From positions 630,447-666,290 of the forward strand of contig BJOX01000308.1 of assembly GCA_009731375.1 (NCBI GenBank): DNA of 35,844 bases. Direction: 5' to 3'. Numbering within the stretch: position 1 is the first letter of the stretch; each line of letters starts with the position of its first letter. The position numbers and the translations under genes were made by a program. Under the pieces are notes generated by a model. It ran no database searches and had not been told where the DNA came from. It saw nothing but the letters and a program-made list of their open reading frames with translations. The stretch is from Paulinella micropora (taxonomy: Eukaryota; Cercozoa; Imbricatea; Euglyphida). Shown one piece after another: positions 1 through 10,228 of this stretch.

Positions 1-384
1 ATTTTTGACTGCACAGGAGCGATAAATCGCAAAAGAGCAACGAGCTACGCAGGACGATAGCTTGAAGCAAAGGGATTTGGATTGGGGATGGGAAAAACCC
101 AAGGCGCGGAAACATCGATGAACAGAGAACGATACCATGCCGCGAGCCCCGCATTCGATTGGTCGAAGGTGGCAGGTCCATCCGTTGTCCTCGATTTGAG
201 ATTTGAGCTCGTTGTATCGGTTGGTCTTGTAGGCTCGTGCGTCAAGGATGTTTTCCTCGACCGGGCACGTTAGCTCGATCAGAATACATATCTTGGTAGA
301 CAGTGACCAGACAACGATATCGGGGCGGAGGTCAGTGACACAAATGTGGACAGGAAAGGCTTGCTCAGAACCGGTGTATTGGGA
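1..384 (-). pseudogene. LINE fragment: restriction-like endonuclease domain (R2-type), truncated
   Basis: The minus strand is open for 128 codons from base 384 down to base 1 and runs off the window. It has no start codon because it is cut on its upstream side by the (GATA)n array. The frame contains RPD at residues 20-22, then 14 residues, then Glu in the motif IELTCPVEENI, followed by AYKTNRYNEL, GWTCHLRPIECGARG and AIYRSCAVKN. In R2-type LINEs the C-terminal restriction-like endonuclease, which nicks the target DNA so that reverse transcription can start, carries the signature R/K-PD-X12-14-E; this frame fits it. The trailing K-x-x-Y, GW and PIE-x-G blocks are common downstream of that motif in animal retroelement proteins. 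The reverse transcriptase domain is missing here. Family assignment (R2, Hero, NeSL or another) is not possible from this fragment. The fragment is probably non-functional. Confidence 0.62.
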
Positions 385-391
385 GATAGAT

Positions 392-475
<84 letters not shown>

Positions 476-488
476 AAGATAGAAAGAT

Positions 489-546
<58 letters not shown>
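385..546. repeat. (GATA)n array with GAAA interruptions
   Basis: Near-perfect GATA repeats with a short block of GAAAGATA variants around 475-500. The array truncates the LINE fragment on its left and family A copy 1 on its right. Confidence 0.95.
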
Positions 547-708
547 CGATTGAATTTTTCCATGCCATGGCTGTCACACCTGTGATCACGCGGCCATGGA
601 CTTGTGACCTTCCCAACTTTTTGCGTGGCCATGGTCACTTTTCGCAGTCAAGTGACACACTGTTCGGGTCGGGTCCAAATGTCTTAGTTTTTCGATGTGG
701 TAGAAATA
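547..708. mobile_element. Family A foldback element, copy 1 (right part only)
   Basis: This segment matches the right-hand part of the complete copies at 8945 and 25436. It runs from the ATTGAATTTTTCCA core through CCATGG, CAAGTGAC and GGGTCCAAATGTCT to the end GATGTGGTAGAAA. The left part is missing and is replaced by the GATA array. It has no coding capacity, and the type is inferred from the inverted termini of the complete copies. Confidence 0.7.
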
Positions 709-732
709 AATAACATACAGCAGATAAGGACA

Positions 733-880
733 CGTGAAAAATTTCGCCAGTGATTTTCACCGCAGAATACGGTGTTTTTTGCACAAAACTTTGGGTGGCC
801 GGAATTCTTCCCTAGTCTTTCACCGCAAGATACGTTATTTTTTCTTGCCAAAATTTTAGGTGGCCGAAATTCAGTTTTCC
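733..880 (+). mobile_element. Family B short inverted-repeat element, copy 1
   Basis: Shares ACAAAACTTTGGGTGGCCGG, AATTCTTCCCTAGTCTT and GGTGGCCGAAATT with copies at 3269 and, inverted, 21320. The ends are degraded forms of the AGTGAAAAATTTC terminal repeat. It is too short to code for a transposase, so it would be a MITE-like non-autonomous element. Confidence 0.65.
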
Positions 881-947
881 TTATCACAGCAACGGAAGGG
901 GACATAAAGGCGACACAGTGTAACAAGCGAGGGGATATTGGTACACG

Positions 948-1094
948 TTATGCGGCTAGCCACAAATTTGACGTGTTGTGCGGGCGAGCCGGAGCCGGGC
1001 CGGACCGGGCGAGCCCGCAGAACACGTCAAATTTGGCGCGCCGTATATGTAGTTTTATCGGTAACCTGACCACATTTTGTGGTGACCGATAAAA
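948..1094 (+). mobile_element. Family C double-hairpin element, copy 1
   Basis: Two inverted repeats lie side by side. The first pairs GCCACAAATTTGACGTG with CACGTCAAATTTGGC around a GC-rich core. The second pairs TTTTATCGGT with ACCGATAAAA around a CCACA/TGTGG inner stem. Three further copies lie at 3110, 3556 and 9995. There is no reading frame of note. It is probably a non-autonomous foldback element; transposition is inferred only from its dispersed copies. Confidence 0.7.
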
Positions 1095-1109
1095 GGCAGT
1101 AGCGAGAGA

Positions 1110-1313
1110 AAATAAAGGCAATAGTGGGCCAATGGAGGGAAATAAAGGAAATAGTGGGGCAGCGGAGGGACATAAAGGCTAGTAAACCAATAGAGGGAAA
1201 TAAAGGAAATAGTGGGGCAGCGGAGGGACATAAAGGCAATAGTAAACCAATAGAGGGAAATAAAGGAAATAGTGGGGCAGCGGAGGGACATAAAGGCAAT
1301 AGTACGGCAATGC
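1110..1313. repeat. 30-bp minisatellite arranged as 60-bp dimers
   Basis: About seven units of 30 bp (one is 28 bp) alternate between an AAATAAAGGAAATAGTGGGG type and an ACATAAAGGCAATAGTAAAC type, each ending GAGGG. The alternation makes a 60-bp higher-order unit. It begins 15 bp after the family C element. No function is visible. Confidence 0.9.
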
Positions 1314-1399
1314 AAGACCAGGAACAATCACATTTAGGCGAATACATTTATCTGTATGTACTTATTTGTATATTAAATGTATATCGATGTATATGTTTC

Positions 1400-1444
1400 T
1401 ATATTTCGTTACCAACGGTCGTGAGTTCCGTCCAAGTGACTTGA

Positions 1445-1470
<26 letters not shown>
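1400..1470 (+). other. Possible SINE or retroposon 3' end with A-rich tail
   Basis: GGTCGTGAGTTCCGTCC resembles a worn tRNA B box (compare GGTTCGANTCC) and is followed by CAAGTGACTTGACT and an A-rich tail of AAAC and AAAAC units. No A box is seen upstream in 1320-1400. The evidence is weak; it could be chance similarity. Confidence 0.3.
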
Positions 1471-1916
<446 letters not shown>

Positions 1917-2210
1917 GAACCTCTTTCCGGCGCCGAATTCACCGTCATCGTCATCGGTGTCTATATCAGGGGTGGAGGAACCCTGTACATACAAACAAGG
2001 AAATTTAGCATTCAGGACACACTGCCCTAACGCAAATATTTGCGTGAATTCCAAAAAAAATTATACCGGCCATCAAGATCGAGTCTGGGGCTAGCTACCC
2101 TACCAATATGAGCTCCCAACTCCTCCTCGTTCCCACAAACCATGATTTATTCCGAATGCATTCATGACTAGATATAAATCTTCATAAATACATACCATAG
2201 ATATATCATA
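1917..2210 (-). other. Unassigned unique island with a short minus-strand frame
   Basis: This is complex sequence with no second copy in the window. On the minus strand a stop-free stretch of about 55 codons reads through [19 protein letters not shown] and [20 protein letters not shown] before entering the TA array. Upstream it is closed by a TAG stop near 2095. A TATGTACAG just before GGTTCCTCC could serve as a splice acceptor for an acidic exon. I do not recognise the protein. It could equally be non-coding. Confidence 0.3.
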
Positions 2211-2270
2211 TTGATACATACATACACATCTGTCTGTCCGTCTGTCAGTCTGTCTATCTGTGTGTGTATG

Positions 2271-2304
<34 letters not shown>

Positions 2305-2496
2305 TGTATGCATGTATGCATGCAGGTACGTACGTAGGTACGTACGTATGTATGAATGTATGTATGTATGTATGTATGTATGTATGTATGTATCGTTATG
2401 GGTATCTCTGTCGGGAGGGGGCGATCTCTACAGACATACATACACATCTGTATGTATGTATGTGTATGTATGTATGTATGTATGTATGTATGTATG

Positions 2497-2530
<34 letters not shown>

Positions 2531-2590
2531 TGTCTGTCTGTCTGTCTGTCTGTATGTATGTATGTATGTATGTATGTATGTATATCTCGA

Positions 2591-2623
<33 letters not shown>

Positions 2624-2960
2624 ATGTATGTATGTATGTATGTATGTATGTATGTATGTATGTATGTATGTATATGTATGTATGCATGTATGTATGTATG
2701 TATGTATGTATGTATGCATGCATGCATGTATGTATGTACGTACGTACGTATGTATGTATGTATGTATGTATGTATGTATGTATGTATGTATGTATGTATG
2801 TATGTATGTATGTATGTATGTATGCATGTATGTATGTATGTATGTATGTATGTATGTATGTATGTATGTATGCATGCATGTATGTATGTATGCATGTATG
2901 TATGCATGTATGTATGTATGTATGTATGTATGTATGTATGCACGTATGTATATATGTATA
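2211..2960. repeat. (TATG)n array with (CTGT)n blocks
   Basis: Long TATG array with GCATG, GTACG and CTGT variant blocks. One unique insert of about 40 bp lies at 2397-2436. The TACA/TATG repeat is stop-free in several frames, which makes spurious HTYI and MYVC frames on the two strands. Confidence 0.95.
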
Positions 2961-3109
2961 TATCTATATCCGGAGACGGTGATTCCCACAACATACATAC
3001 ATGCATATTTTATATGTATCTATGTATGTTATGTAATTATGTATGTAATATATGTCAATAGGTATGCATCATGGACACGATGAATGTTCAGTGTTTGCAT
3101 AATAGTATA
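2961..3109. other. AT-rich spacer, nothing recognised
   Basis: A short unique block (GGAGACGGTGATTCCCACAA at 2972-2991), degraded TATG repeats, then AT-rich sequence up to the family C element. I see no gene or known element. Confidence 0.5.
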
Positions 3110-3240
3110 TTATGCGGCTAGCCACAAATTTGACGTGCTTTGCGGCGGAGCCCGCAAACACGTCAAATTTGGTGCGCCGCAGATATTTTTTAGTTTTTAT
3201 CGGTAACCTGACCACATTATTTTGTGGAGGTGACCGACAA
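3110..3240 (+). mobile_element. Family C double-hairpin element, copy 2
   Basis: Same two-hairpin layout as copy 1. The GC-rich core of the first hairpin is shortened to GCGGCGGAGCCCGC, and the second hairpin has an expanded T run and a damaged right arm (ACCGACAA). Confidence 0.7.
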
Positions 3241-3268
3241 GTTTATGTCTTATCCATGTACGGATACG

Positions 3269-3433
3269 AGTGAAAAAATTTCCGCCAGGAAATATTTCCG
3301 CCAGTGGTTTGTGACCGCAGAATACGTTTGTTTTTGCACAAAACTTTGGGTGGCCGGAATTCTTCCCTAGTCTTGCAACCGCAAGCTACGTTATTTCCCG
3401 CCGAAATTTGAGGTGGCCGAAATTTTTTTCACT
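3269..3433 (+). mobile_element. Family B short inverted-repeat element, copy 2
   Basis: About 165 bp with both termini visible: AGTGAAAAAATTTCCGCCA at the left and GGCCGAAATTTTTTTCACT at the right, in inverted relation. The inner sequence matches copies 1 and 3. It begins 28 bp after family C copy 2. Confidence 0.75.
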
Positions 3434-3555
3434 CGTTCTTACTTACCGCTAGTCCAGGTTGGTGACGTAATGGGGAAGAAGAGGGTAGTGAGTCCGATCT
3501 CTCTAAACCCAATCTACTTCCCTCCTAAATAAGCAAAGGAAGTAGGTTAGTATAC
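3434..3555. other. Unique spacer, nothing recognised
   Basis: About 120 bp of complex sequence between a family B and a family C element. No frame, repeat or hairpin that I can support. Confidence 0.4.
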
Positions 3556-3700
3556 TTATGCGGCTAGCCACATATTTGACGTGTTTTGCGGGCGAGCCGG
3601 AGCCGGGCCGGCGAGCCCGCAAAACACGTCAAATTTGGCGCGGCCGCATATGTAGTTTTATCGGTAACCTGACCACATTTCGTGGCGGTGACCGATAAAA
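3556..3700 (+). mobile_element. Family C double-hairpin element, copy 3 (best preserved)
   Basis: The first hairpin spans TTATGCGGC to GCGGCCGCATA with a stem of more than 25 bp and the core GAGCCGGAGCCGGGCCGG. The second spans TTTTATCGGT to ACCGATAAAA and is nearly intact. The two stems are separated only by about 4 bp (TGTA region). Confidence 0.75.
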
Positions 3701-3869
3701 GTAAGTACGTAAGTACTTACTTGCTTACTTACTCAGCTTTGCTTTTGCAAGTTAAGTATGTATGTACTTATGTATGTATGCATGTATGTTTAAAGCTTAT
3801 TTTGAATTGATTGCGGCAACGCGGAGAGGAGAGAAAGAGAGAGAAAGAGAGAGGAAAAGATATTGAGTG
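3701..3869. other. Degraded GTAA/TATG repeats and purine-rich spacer
   Basis: GTAAGTACTTACTTGC-type degenerate repeats, a short TATG run near 3758-3788 and a GAGAAAGA block at 3828-3860. No gene is seen. Confidence 0.5.
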
Positions 3870-3961
3870 TACGTATGCATGTATGTATGTATGTATGTAT
3901 GTATGTATATATGTATGTATGTATGTATTTATGTATGTATGTATGTACCTACCTACCTACC

Positions 3962-4043
<82 letters not shown>

Positions 4044-4044
4044 A

Positions 4045-4122
<78 letters not shown>
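3870..4122. repeat. Compound microsatellite TATG-CTAC-CT-CA-CT-TA
   Basis: Six pure blocks follow one another: (TATG)n to about 3946, (CTAC)n to 3966, (CT)n to 4019, (CA)n to 4045, (CT)n to 4070 and (TA)n to 4122. The last abuts the candidate exon at 4128. Confidence 0.95.
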
Positions 4123-4124
<2 letters not shown>

Positions 4125-4127
4125 TAC

Positions 4128-4357
4128 CTTGCTTGGTGTTGTCGGGGTAGCACCGAGAGGAGAGAGAGAAGCCTGAGGCTGAAGCAACGAAGATTGCACC
4201 AGCGAATAAGGACGTGGAGAAGAAGGGGACGAGGAAGCCCGCAAGAGCGAGGGATCGGGCGGTGGAGTGGCTGGTGTTGTGGGTATTGTGGTTGTTGCTG
4301 GTGGTGTTGTTGGTGTTTCTGAAGGAGGAGAAAAGGAGGTGGGAGTGACAGAGGGAC
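4128..4357 (-). CDS. Candidate internal exon, Pro/Thr/Ser-rich protein
   Basis: The minus strand is open through this 230-bp island, encoding a Pro/Thr/Ser-rich segment that includes TPTSFSPPSETPTTPPATTT, TPPPDPSLLRASSSPSSPRP and LQPQASLSPLGATPTTPSK. It has no internal repeat of the microsatellite type. Its edges look like splice sites: TCTATATCTACAG before base 4357 and AAG followed by GTAAGAT after base 4128, the latter close to the donor consensus. The length is 2 + 76 codons, so a split first codon would be needed. The composition suits a linker or mucin-like extracellular region. I recognise no domain. Alternatives are a non-coding island or pseudogene. Confidence 0.35.
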
Positions 4358-4380
4358 CTGTAGATATAGATGTAGCACTA

Positions 4381-4950
4381 GGTAGATAGATAGACTGGTA
4401 GGCAAGTAGGTAAATAGGCAGGCAAGAAGGTAGGTAGGTAGGTAGGTAGGTAGGTAGGTAGGTAGGTAGGGAGGTAGGTAGGCAGGCAGGTAGGTAGGTA
4501 GGTAGGTAGGTAGGTAGGTAGGCAAGCAGGAAGGCAGGTAGGTAGGTAGGTAGGTAGGTAGGTAGGTAGGTAGGTAGGTAGGTAGGTAGGTAGGTAGGTA
4601 GGTAGGCAGGCAGGCAGGCAGGCAGGCAGGTAGGCAGGTAGGTAGGTAGGTAGGTAGGTAGGTAGGTAGGTAGGTAGGTAGGTAGGTAGGTAGGTAGGTA
4701 GGTAGGTAGGTAGGTAGGTAGGTAGGTAGGTAGGTAGGTAGGTAGGTAGGTAGGTAGGCAGAGAGGTAGGCAGGCAGGCAGGCAGGTAGGTAGGTAGGTA
4801 GGTAGGTAGGCAGGTAAGTAGGTAAAGAGGTAGGTAGGTAGGTAGGTAGGGAGGTATGGGGTAGGTAAGTAGGTAAGTAGGTACGTAGGCAGGTAGGTGT
4901 AGGTAGGTAGGTAGGTAGGTAGGTAAGGTACGTAAGTAGGAAGGTAGACA
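4381..4950. repeat. (GGTA)n array with GGCA variants
   Basis: Almost uninterrupted GGTA repeats with clustered GGCA variants (for example 4604-4630 and 4765-4785), degrading to AAGTAGGTA forms after 4850. Confidence 0.95.
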
Positions 4951-4957
4951 GATAGGT

Positions 4958-5048
<91 letters not shown>

Positions 5049-5138
5049 CAGGCGTGACCATATATGTGTGCAAGATAGGTAGGTACTTAATTATTTAGGT
5101 AGGTAGGTAGGTAGGTAGGTAGGTAGATAGGTAGATAG

Positions 5139-5215
<77 letters not shown>

Positions 5216-5240
5216 TAGACAGACAGATAGACAGACAGAC

Positions 5241-5318
<78 letters not shown>

Positions 5319-5320
5319 GC

Positions 5321-5363
<43 letters not shown>

Positions 5364-5598
5364 CAGATAGATNNNNNNNNNNNNNNNNNNNNNNNNNNNN
5401 NNNNNNNNNNNNNNNNNNNNNNNNNNNNNNNNNNNNNNNNNNNNNNNNNNATAGATAGATAGATAGATAGATGGATAGATAGATAGATAGGTAGATAGGT
5501 AGATAGGTAGATAGGTAGATAAGATAAGATAGATAAGATATATATATATACATTATATATGTATATATATAGATATATATATATATATAGATAGATAG
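4951..5598. repeat. (GATA)n array with GACA/GGTA blocks and a sequence gap
   Basis: GATA repeats with a GACA cluster at 5186-5240, unique inserts around 5047-5085 and an N run at 5373-5450 inside the array. It ends in AAGATA and TA repeats. Confidence 0.9.
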
Positions 5599-5732
5599 AT
5601 ATGTTTGGTCTATCAGCTCTGCATATCCGAAGACATAGGCATCTATTCCACCCCGCCTCCAGACGGAGGCTGGGTAGCGGGCTGGGAGGAAGCACTAAGC
5701 TTAGAATGTATGCAGTCTGAAGGTTCTACACT

Positions 5733-5733
<1 letters not shown>
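5599..5733 (-). mobile_element. Family D retroposon 3' fragment, copy 1
   Basis: About 90 bp matches 26750-26838 with few differences (shared blocks CCACCCCGCCTCCAGA, GGAGGCTGGG, GACATAGGCATC). On the minus strand it ends GACCAAACATATC and passes directly into (TATC)n. The 20.8-kb LINE end has the same terminal AAACATATC junction. The flank at 5684-5733 is unique and contains a short frame ending PPSGGGVE-stop. It is probably a 5'-truncated retroposon. Confidence 0.5.
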
Positions 5734-5824
<91 letters not shown>

Positions 5825-5863
5825 GTAGGTAGGTAGATAAGATAGATAAGATAGATAAGATAT

Positions 5864-5954
<91 letters not shown>
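5734..5954. repeat. (GATA)n array
   Basis: Perfect GATA repeats with a GGTA/AGATAA block near 5822-5862. It abuts family F at the shared GATGAGAT junction. Confidence 0.95.
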
Positions 5955-5957
<3 letters not shown>

Positions 5958-6097
5958 GAGATGTCGCAAAGGAATGTAGTCCTTGCAAAGGAACGCAGTT
6001 TCACATCAAACAGTAATTTGTGTACTGTGCATGTGTCCGGGATGGGAATCACGGGTAGACTGTGTTCTGTAAAAAAGAAGAGGTCGACGTTGAAGAA

Positions 6098-6098
<1 letters not shown>
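5955..6098 (-). mobile_element. Family F retroposon-like fragment, copy 1
   Basis: About 80 bp is shared with 18191-18274. On the minus strand it runs to GCGACATCTCATC and straight into (TATC)n. An open minus-strand frame reads [18 protein letters not shown], then [18 protein letters not shown]. The second copy keeps this frame with one silent and one two-base change (ART to ARF). Upstream, CTTCTTTTTTACAG resembles a strong splice acceptor. Either a fragment of a retroelement ORF or a duplicated exon is possible; the fixed junction with TATC favours the former. Confidence 0.45.
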
Positions 6099-6169
<71 letters not shown>

Positions 6170-6288
6170 GTAGATAGATAGATAGATAGATAGATAGGTA
6201 GATAGGTAGATAGATGGATGGGTGGATGGGTGGATGGGTGGATGGGTGGATGGATGGATGGATAGATAGATAGATAGATAGATAGATG

Positions 6289-6329
<41 letters not shown>

Positions 6330-6330
6330 C
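6099..6330. repeat. (GATA)n with (GGAT)n block
   Basis: GATA repeats with GGTA and GGATGGGT blocks at 6167-6255. Together with the TATC array that starts 14 bp further on it forms an inverted pair. Confidence 0.95.
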
Positions 6331-6343
6331 TACACCGATGGGG

Positions 6344-6344
6344 G

Positions 6345-6395
<51 letters not shown>

Positions 6396-6487
6396 ATATC
6401 TATCTATCTATCTATCTATCCATCCATCCATCTATCTATCTATATATCTATCTATCTATCCACTCATCCATCCATCTATCTATCTAG

Positions 6488-6550
<63 letters not shown>

Positions 6551-6747
6551 CCTACCTACCTAGCCTACCTACCTACCTACCTACCTACCTACCACCTACC
6601 TACATACCTACCTGCCTACCTACCTACCTATACCTACCTATCTATCTATCTATCTATCTATCAATCTAACTATCTATCTACCTACCTACCTACCTACCTA
6701 CCTACCTACCTACCTACCTATACCTACCTACCTACCTATCTACCTAC

Positions 6748-6782
<35 letters not shown>
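6344..6782. repeat. (TATC)n and (CTAC)n arrays
   Basis: Reverse-strand phase of the same repeat: TATC with CATC and CTAC blocks, the CTAC blocks at about 6548-6632 and 6678-6745. Confidence 0.95.
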
Positions 6783-6833
6783 CCGATGGGGGTAAGGCGA
6801 TGTGTCCGGAAGATTCCTCGCTGATGTATTTCC
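6783..6833 (-). other. 51-bp island with open minus-strand frame
   Basis: The minus strand reads [20 protein letters not shown], flanked by TCTATCTAG upstream and CATCGGTAGATAG downstream. The block CCGATGGGGGTA recurs at 6334-6345. It could be a small exon remnant or part of a dispersed repeat; I cannot decide. Confidence 0.25.
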
Positions 6834-7947
<1,114 letters not shown>

Positions 7948-7957
7948 NNNNNNNNNN

Positions 7958-7976
7958 TACATTCCTTTGCGACATC
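7958..7976 (+). mobile_element. Family F terminal fragment, inverted
   Basis: TACATTCCTTTGCGACATC is the 3' terminal part of family F in the opposite orientation to the other copies. It is followed at once by AGATAGATATAGATAG. A 10-base gap hides its upstream side. Confidence 0.5.
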
Positions 7977-7984
7977 AGATAGAT

Positions 7985-8018
<34 letters not shown>

Positions 8019-8029
8019 GGAGTTAGAGA

Positions 8030-8940
8030 TAGAGACCGTAGCACAATCTTCACAGAAGCCCACGCCGCATTGCCCGCAGCTGATACAACGTGATATAGAC
8101 AATATACGTCGTGTGATATGGCGAAAATAGGTAAGTTTGTGTGATATAGACAATATACACGTGTGATATGGCGAAAATATGCTAAGTTTGTGTGATATAG
8201 ACAATATACAACGTGTGATATGGCGAAAACATGGTAAGTTGTGGCAAGTTTCCGGGTAGTCAGGAAAAAGGACACTCTTTCTTGTAGATGCTAGGGGTAG
8301 ATAGATGGGTAGATGTATTGAATATGATGTATTTTTGTTGTCACAATCTTCACAGAAGCCCATGCCGCATTGCCCGCAGCTGATACAACGTGATATAGAC
8401 AATACACGACGTGTGATATGGCGAAAATATGGTAAGTTTGTGTGATATAGACAATATACGTGTGATATGGCGAACATATGGTAAGTTTGTGTGATACAGA
8501 CAATATACGACGTGTGACATGGCGAAAATATGGTAAGTTTGTGTGATATAGACAATATACGTGTGATATGGCGAAAATATGGTACGTTTGTGTGATATAG
8601 ACAATATACAACGTGTGATATGGCGAACATATTGTAAGTTGACAATATACGACGTGTGATATGGTGAAAATATGGAAAGATGTGATGAAATGTTGCGAGT
8701 TTCCGGATAGGCACGAAAAAGTACACTCTTTCTTGTAGATGCTAGGGGTAGATAGATGGGTAGATGTATTGAATATGATCTATTTCCGTTGTCAAAGAAG
8801 CCGGCCCCGCATTGCCCGCTGCTACACAACTGTGATATAGCCAACATGCAACATGCGATACAAGTGATACAGCCAAAACATTGATACGCCACGGGATATA
8901 GGCGAAATCAAAAAAAGGCGGTAAGATGTGGCGAGTCTTA
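8030..8940. repeat. Nested minisatellite: 52-bp units within about 300-455-bp higher-order units
   Basis: The basic unit (52, 51 or 49 bp) consists of two half-units that both start GTGTGATAT: one with AGACAATATAC and one with GGCGAAAATATGGTAAGTTT. There are three units at 8089-8240, six at 8389-8692 and a worn block at 8831-8935. Each block is preceded by a conserved leader (CACAATCTTCACAGAAGCCC, from 8042, 8341 and, degraded, 8795). The first two are followed by a trailer (GACACTCTTTCTTGTAGATG). The leader's minus strand reads CISCGQCGVGFCEDC in two copies, but the unit lengths rotate the frame, so a coding role is unlikely. Confidence 0.85.
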
Positions 8941-8944
8941 TTCA

Positions 8945-9202
8945 TTTCCACCACATCGAAAAACTAAGACATTTGGACCCGACCCGAACAGTGTGGTCAC
9001 TTGACTGTGAAAAATGACCATGCCCACGAAAAAGGTTGGGAAGGTCACAATCCATTGCCACGTGATCACAATTGTGACAGCCATGGCCTGGAAAAATTCA
9101 ATGGCTAGCACAATTGGCCGCAGTTTTTCACAGTCAAGTGACCATCCTGCTCCGGCCGGGACCAAATGTCTTTTTTTTCACTGATTTTTGATGCGGTGGA
9201 AA
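8945..9202. mobile_element. Family A foldback element, copy 2 (complete)
   Basis: Inverted termini of about 70 bp: TTTCCACCACATCG with AAAAACTAAGACATTTGGACC at the left mirrors GGGACCAAATGTCTT and GATGCGGTGGAAA at the right. GGTCACTTGACTGTGAAAA at the left mirrors TTTTCACAGTCAAGTGACC at the right. No coding frame is seen. A clear target-site duplication is not evident. Confidence 0.75.
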
Positions 9203-9208
9203 CATTTA

Positions 9209-9303
9209 AGTCTCATAATATAATATTAATCTGATATATCCCGTAAACCATAAGTCTTATGACATAATATTAGTCTGACATATCCCGTAAACCCGTAAGT
9301 CTT
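9209..9303. repeat. Two-copy tandem repeat of about 45 bp
   Basis: AGTCTCATAATATAATATTA is followed by CTGATATATCCCGTAAACC; it recurs as AGTCTTATGACATAATATTA and CTGACATATCCCGTAAACCC. A third copy starts at 9298 with AGTCTTA and stops. Confidence 0.8.
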
Positions 9304-9349
9304 ACCGGGAATACCATAACCAAAACAGTCTGTTTTGTATATGCTTAGG

Positions 9350-9994
9350 AAGGTAGGTAGGTAGGTAGGTAGGTGTAGGTAAGGAGGTAGGTAGGTAGGT
9401 AGGGAGGGAGGTAGGTAGGTAGGTAGGTAGGTAGGGAGGGAGGGAGGGAGGTAGGGAGGTAGGTAGGTAGGTAGGGGTAGGTAGGTGGGTAGGTAGATAG
9501 ATAGATCTATACGGATAGATGGATGCATGGAGAGTAGGTAGGTAGGTAGGTAGGTAGGTAGGTATGTATGTAGCTACGATGACAACAATGGCGTGGAAGG
9601 TTGTAGGTAGGTAGGTAGGTAGGTAGGGAGGGAGGGAGGGAGGGAGGTAGGGAGGGAGGTAGGTAGGTATGTATGCAGGTAGGTAGGTAGGTAGGGTAGG
9701 TAGGTGGGTAGATAGATAGATAGATCTATACGGATAGATGGATGCATGGAGAGTAGGTAGGTAGGTAGGTATAGGTAGATAGGTATGTATGTAGGTAGGT
9801 ATGTAGGTAGGTATGTAGGTAGGTGTGTAGGTAGGTGTGTAGGTAGAATGGCAACAATGGCGTGGAGGCTTGTAGGTAGGTAGGTAGGTAGGTAGGTAGG
9901 TGGAATGGGCAACAACTGCGTAGGTAGGTAGGTAGGTAGGTAGGTAGGTAGGTAGGTAGGTAGGTAGGTAGGTAGGTAGGTATGTAGGTAGGTA
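9350..9994. repeat. (GGTA)n array with GGGA blocks and recurring unique tags
   Basis: GGTA repeats carry two kinds of short unique insert. One is GATCTATACGGATAGATGGA plus TGCATGGAGAG at 9503 and 9722, 219 bp apart. The other (family K) is AATGGCAACAATGGCGTGGA near 9580, 9845 and, shortened, 9903. Confidence 0.9.
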
Positions 9995-10128
9995 GCAGCC
10001 ACAAATTTGACGTGTTTTGCGGGCGAGCCGGAGCCGGGCCGGCGAGCCCACAAAACCACTTCAATTTCGCGCGCCGCATATGTAGTTTTATCGGTAACCT
10101 GACCACATTTTGTGGAGGTGACCGATAA
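9995..10128 (+). mobile_element. Family C double-hairpin element, copy 4
   Basis: The left end is replaced by GGTA repeat, so the first about 10 bp are lost. The first hairpin is damaged (CCACTTCAATTTCGCGCGCC in the right arm) while the second hairpin is intact through ACCGATAA. A TTAGGG-like tract follows. Confidence 0.7.
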
Positions 10129-10139
10129 GAATTTGGGTG

Positions 10140-10228
10140 AAGGATTAGGGTCAGGGCTAGGAGTAGGGTTAGGGCTACGGTTAGAGTTGGGGTTAGGTTA
10201 GGGTTAGGGTCAGAGGGTCACGGTTAGG
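10140..10228. repeat. Degenerate interstitial TTAGGG tract
   Basis: About 90 bp are dominated by TTAGGG and single-base variants (ATTAGGGTCAGGG, GTAGGGTTAGGGCTACGG, TTGGGGTTAGGTTAGGGTT, CGGTTAGGG). It sits between family C copy 4 and a GGTA array. It fits an old internal telomere-type repeat of the vertebrate/metazoan/fungal kind. GGTTAG-like derivation from the neighbouring GGTAG array is an alternative, but the T-rich hexamer register argues against it. Confidence 0.65.

Noticed and set aside
1110-1313. Short gene from the open frames through the 30-bp minisatellite
   Set aside because: Both strands are open because the unit lacks stops in the 30-bp register; there is no conserved start or other coding sign.
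8042-8090. Zinc-finger protein suggested by CISCGQCGVGFCEDC
   Set aside because: It is present only in the minisatellite leader, decays in the third copy and shifts frame relative to the neighbouring units.
8030-8940. CRISPR-like alternation of repeats and spacers
   Set aside because: The units are contiguous minisatellites of two related half-units without unique spacers, in a eukaryotic setting.
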